Below, one piece after another: positions 33,608-35,602 of a stretch of 35,602 bases of DNA. The DNA is from Gammaproteobacteria bacterium (GTDB lineage Bacteria > Pseudomonadota > Gammaproteobacteria > Arenicellales > UBA868). A program made the translations under genes and the position numbers. The DNA is taken from assembly GCA_022451485.1 (NCBI GenBank), contig JAKUQS010000028.1, positions 1 through 35,602 on the forward strand, read 5' to 3'. Every line of letters begins with the position of its first letter. Within the stretch, counting starts at the first letter, position 1. The notes under the pieces are model-generated. The model was not told where the DNA came from, made no database searches, and was given only the letters and a program-made list of their open reading frames with translations.

Positions 33608-34000
33608 ATGGCGCGACGCCGCGCGGTCCAGGCACTGTATCAAGGAGAAATAATGGACCAGAGTGTCAACGAGATTAAACTGAATTTTCTCGAAGACTCC
33701 AAACAAGCGGAAGTGGACCATGCTTATTTTTATCACTTGTTGGAGGAAGTCTCGAACCATCGAGATTCAATAGATGAGCGACTGACCAGCTGTCTCGATC
33801 GTGATTTGGCGATGGTGGATCCTGTCGAACGGGCCGTTCTACGTTTAGGCGCGTATGAGTTGGAGTATCAGACGGATATGCCAACGCGGGTGGTGCTGGA
33901 TGAATCTATTGAGATGAGTCGAATCTTTGGTGCGGAAGAGGCGTATCGATTCGTGAACGGCGTATTGGATCGCCTGGCTACGGTACTGGGGCGGAAATAA
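33608..34000 (+). CDS. nusB: Transcription antitermination protein NusB
   Basis: 130-residue helical protein that joins NusE on boxA RNA in rRNA antitermination. The pattern ARRRAVQALYQGE at the start and DRDLAMVDPVERAVLRLGAYEL, VVLDESIEMSRIFGAEEAYRFVNGVLDRLA later are diagnostic. An upstream ATG at 33587 touches the rib gene stop (TAATG) and would add seven residues. I prefer 33608 because GGAGGAGG ends seven bases before it. The usual ribH gene is absent before it. Confidence 0.95.
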   Translation: MARRRAVQALYQGEIMDQSVNEIKLNFLEDSKQAEVDHAYFYHLLEEVSNHRDSIDERLTSCLDRDLAMVDPVERAVLRLGAYELEYQTDMPTRVVLDESIEMSRIFGAEEAYRFVNGVLDRLATVLGRK

Positions 34001-34041
34001 AGTTCTGACGGCTAGCGTTGTTTCGAGTGTCGGGGAGTCCA

Positions 34042-35019
34042 GTGAGGGAATTCGATCTGATTCAGCGGTTTTTCGATAGACCGACAAAGCAGCGGCAGGT
34101 CTGCTTGGGTGTCGGTGATGATGGTGCGGTCCTGCAGGTACCGGAGGCGCATGAGTTGGTCGTGGTGACCGATACCTTAGTTGAAGGTGTTCATTTCCGT
34201 GCGACGGACGGGGCCGGTGATCTGGGTTACAAAGCCCTTGCCGTTAATCTTAGCGATCTCGCAGCGATGGGGGCGGTGCCGGTTTGGGCATTACTGAATT
34301 TGACTTTACCCGAAGCCAATGAGCAATGGCTTAGGCAATTCAGTGATGGTTTCTTCCGTCTAGCCATGCAACACGATGTGGCTTTGGTGGGCGGTGACAC
34401 GACGCGTGGACCCCTGTGTATCAGCGTAACCGCGGGTGGCTGGGTTTCTGTCGGCCAGGCTTTAACGCGATCAGGGGCTGCAGTGAATGATCGGGTCTGG
34501 ATAACAGGTACGGTCGGTGATGCTGCGCTGGCGCTGGCGGAACGCCCCGTCGCTGATATCGATAGCGAAACCAGATGGCTACTCAATCGGTTGCATCGCC
34601 CGACGCCTCGAGTAGGCATTGGCCTGGCGCTGTATGGCCTGGCTTCCGCAGTGATCGATATTTCAGATGGTTTGTTAGCCGATTTGGGACAGATTGTCCG
34701 AGCGAGTGGTCAGGCAGGGGCAGTGATAGAAACGACATCGTTACCACTGTCGCCTGCCGGAAAATCTTATCCTTTGGAGGATCGCTTGACCGCAGCGTTG
34801 ACAGGTGGAGATGACTACGAGCTTTGTCTGACCGTTCCACCATCGGAGAGTGACCGGATGCGTATGCTTAGCCGGGAAGCAGGGGTTCTCCTGACCGACG
34901 TCGGGTGCATCACCGCTCACGCTGGCATTACGTTGACTCAATCAGGCGTGCCGGTTGCGGGGCCGAGGCGGGATGGTTATGAGCACGTTTGGCCGGTTGC
35001 CAGGGAGAGGGATTCTTGA
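34042..35019 (+). CDS. thiL: Thiamine-monophosphate kinase
   Basis: 325-residue ATP-dependent kinase that makes thiamine diphosphate from thiamine monophosphate. Features: REFDLIQRFF at the start, GVGDDGAVLQVP, VVVTDTLVEGVHF, GYKALAVNLSDLAAMGA, LVGGDTTRGP, DISDGLLADLGQI and LTGGDDYELCLTV. These are metal- and ATP-binding aspartate motifs of the PurM-like fold. The frame extends to a TTG at 34018, but the GTG at 34042, with GGGAG before it, gives the family start and the same length as the E. coli enzyme. 41 bases after nusB. Confidence 0.97.
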   Translation: MREFDLIQRFFDRPTKQRQVCLGVGDDGAVLQVPEAHELVVVTDTLVEGVHFRATDGAGDLGYKALAVNLSDLAAMGAVPVWALLNLTLPEANEQWLRQFSDGFFRLAMQHDVALVGGDTTRGPLCISVTAGGWVSVGQALTRSGAAVNDRVWITGTVGDAALALAERPVADIDSETRWLLNRLHRPTPRVGIGLALYGLASAVIDISDGLLADLGQIVRASGQAGAVIETTSLPLSPAGKSYPLEDRLTAALTGGDDYELCLTVPPSESDRMRMLSREAGVLLTDVGCITAHAGITLTQSGVPVAGPRRDGYEHVWPVARERDS

Positions 35020-35495
35020 ACGGACCCGTGCGCATGGGTCGTAGTCCGGCCCGTTGGGTTGCGTTTGGGTTGGGTTCGGGTTTGTTGCCTGTTGCTCCGG
35101 GCACTTTTGGCACGCTCTTAGCGATACCTCTGGTGTTGTTATTATCTTTCTTGGATGCTTGGCTTTATGCGATCGTGTGTGTTGCGTTCGTGGGACTGGC
35201 AATAATGGTTGCGGATCGTGTCGAGCATCAACTTGGCCAAGAGGATCCGGGAGTTATCGTCATCGATGAAGTTGTCGGCTTTATGGTGGCCATGGCATTT
35301 TTACCGGTCAAGCTATGGGTGGTTGTGATTGCTTTTGTCATTTTTCGTCTTCTCGATATTTTAAAACCGCCACCCGTCGATTGGATTGAGCAGCGCTTTA
35401 AAGGTGGGGTTGCGATTGTGGCGGACGATGTCGTGGCTGGATTACTGAGCAACGCGGTAGTGCATTTGTTAGTGCTGTTGGTAGCTTCTTCGTAG
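35016..35495 (+). CDS. pgpA: Phosphatidylglycerophosphatase A
   Basis: 159-residue membrane phosphatase that dephosphorylates phosphatidylglycerophosphate. Motifs: [23 protein letters not shown], then helices, then [17 protein letters not shown] (acidic active-site motif) and [34 protein letters not shown]. The TTG at 35016 overlaps the thiL stop (TTGA) and follows GGAGAGG at five bases; an ATG at 35034 is the alternative. Its 3' end overlaps the convergent transglycosylase gene by 27 bases. Confidence 0.95.
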   Translation: MNGPVRMGRSPARWVAFGLGSGLLPVAPGTFGTLLAIPLVLLLSFLDAWLYAIVCVAFVGLAIMVADRVEHQLGQEDPGVIVIDEVVGFMVAMAFLPVKLWVVVIAFVIFRLLDILKPPPVDWIEQRFKGGVAIVADDVVAGLLSNAVVHLLVLLVASS

Positions 35496-35602
35496 TCGCT
35501 GTACTCGTTGTACGTAGGCGCGAGTTTCGGCGTAAGGTGGTATGCCGCCGTGGCGTTTAACGGCTGTTTCGCCGGCGTTATAGGCCGCTAGTGCCAGTGT
35601 CT
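35469..35602 (-). CDS. Lytic transglycosylase, C-terminal fragment (SLT domain), cut by window edge
   Basis: The last 43 codons of a gene entering from the right edge. The readable end contains [32 protein letters not shown], the classic C-terminal part of a soluble lytic transglycosylase domain that cuts peptidoglycan glycan strands. The stop codon is at 35469-35471, inside the last codons of pgpA on the other strand. Subfamily cannot be told from this piece. Confidence 0.88.
   Translation of the reverse strand, partial: TLALAAYNAGETAVKRHGGIPPYAETRAYVQRVQRLRRSYQQH

Noticed and set aside
1..35602. CRISPR array, prophage or insertion sequence
   Set aside because: No regularly spaced repeats, no transposase or phage protein motif and no terminal inverted repeats with target duplication were seen.

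Overview
The window looks like a chromosomal segment of a free-living, heterotrophic gammaproteobacterium. The evidence is gene order: on the right, queA-tgt-yajC-secD-secF-nrdR-ribD-...-nusB-thiL-pgpA follows the order of the Escherichia coli 9-minute region. The tRNA also carries an encoded CCA end, and BolA, YciB and YbaK are typical of that class. I cannot place it below class. I see no integrase, transposase, phage gene or CRISPR array. Coding density is high and no gene-free gap exceeds 300 bases.

Layout. (1) 1-1445, minus strand: the start of a general L-amino-acid ABC transporter operon, with the periplasmic binding protein followed by the N-terminus of the first permease and a strong hairpin between them. 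(2) 1571-7043, minus strand: a glycine cleavage operon gcvT-gcvH-gcvP with lipA as its last gene, so the enzyme that matures the lipoyl arm of GcvH is made with its client. (3) 7141-8148, plus strand: an asparaginase II-family protein divergent from gcvT. (4) 8173-9064, minus strand: yciB-bolA. (5) 9242-10613, plus strand: a membrane-anchored MORN-repeat protein followed by a small unrecognised protein. (6) 10759-12561: a PhyH-type dioxygenase, tRNA-Leu(CAA) and a YbaK-type deacylase. (7) 12583-24405: the most interesting stretch. It holds an enolase-superfamily enzyme, an FAD amine/amino-acid oxidase, an M81 (MlrC-like) metallopeptidase and a complete five-gene oligopeptide-type ABC importer. 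Convergent to these is a two-gene unit of an AstE-like zinc deacylase and a ketopantoate-reductase-like protein. Together this resembles an uptake and degradation route for a peptide-like, N-acylated or imino compound. The substrate cannot be read from the sequence. (8) 24635-35495: queuosine synthesis (queA, tgt), Sec accessory subunits (yajC, secD, secF), nrdR, riboflavin genes (ribD, ribE, a RibBA-like gene), nusB, thiL and pgpA. The window ends in the C-terminus of a lytic transglycosylase on the minus strand.

Points that stand out: the RibBA-like protein has lost the zinc cysteines of its GTP cyclohydrolase II half and ribH is missing from its usual place; yciB carries a fresh 33-base in-frame tandem duplication; both ABC importer operons place a stable hairpin directly after the binding-protein gene; and gcvT, thiL and pgpA appear to use TTG or GTG starts supported by Shine-Dalgarno sequences.
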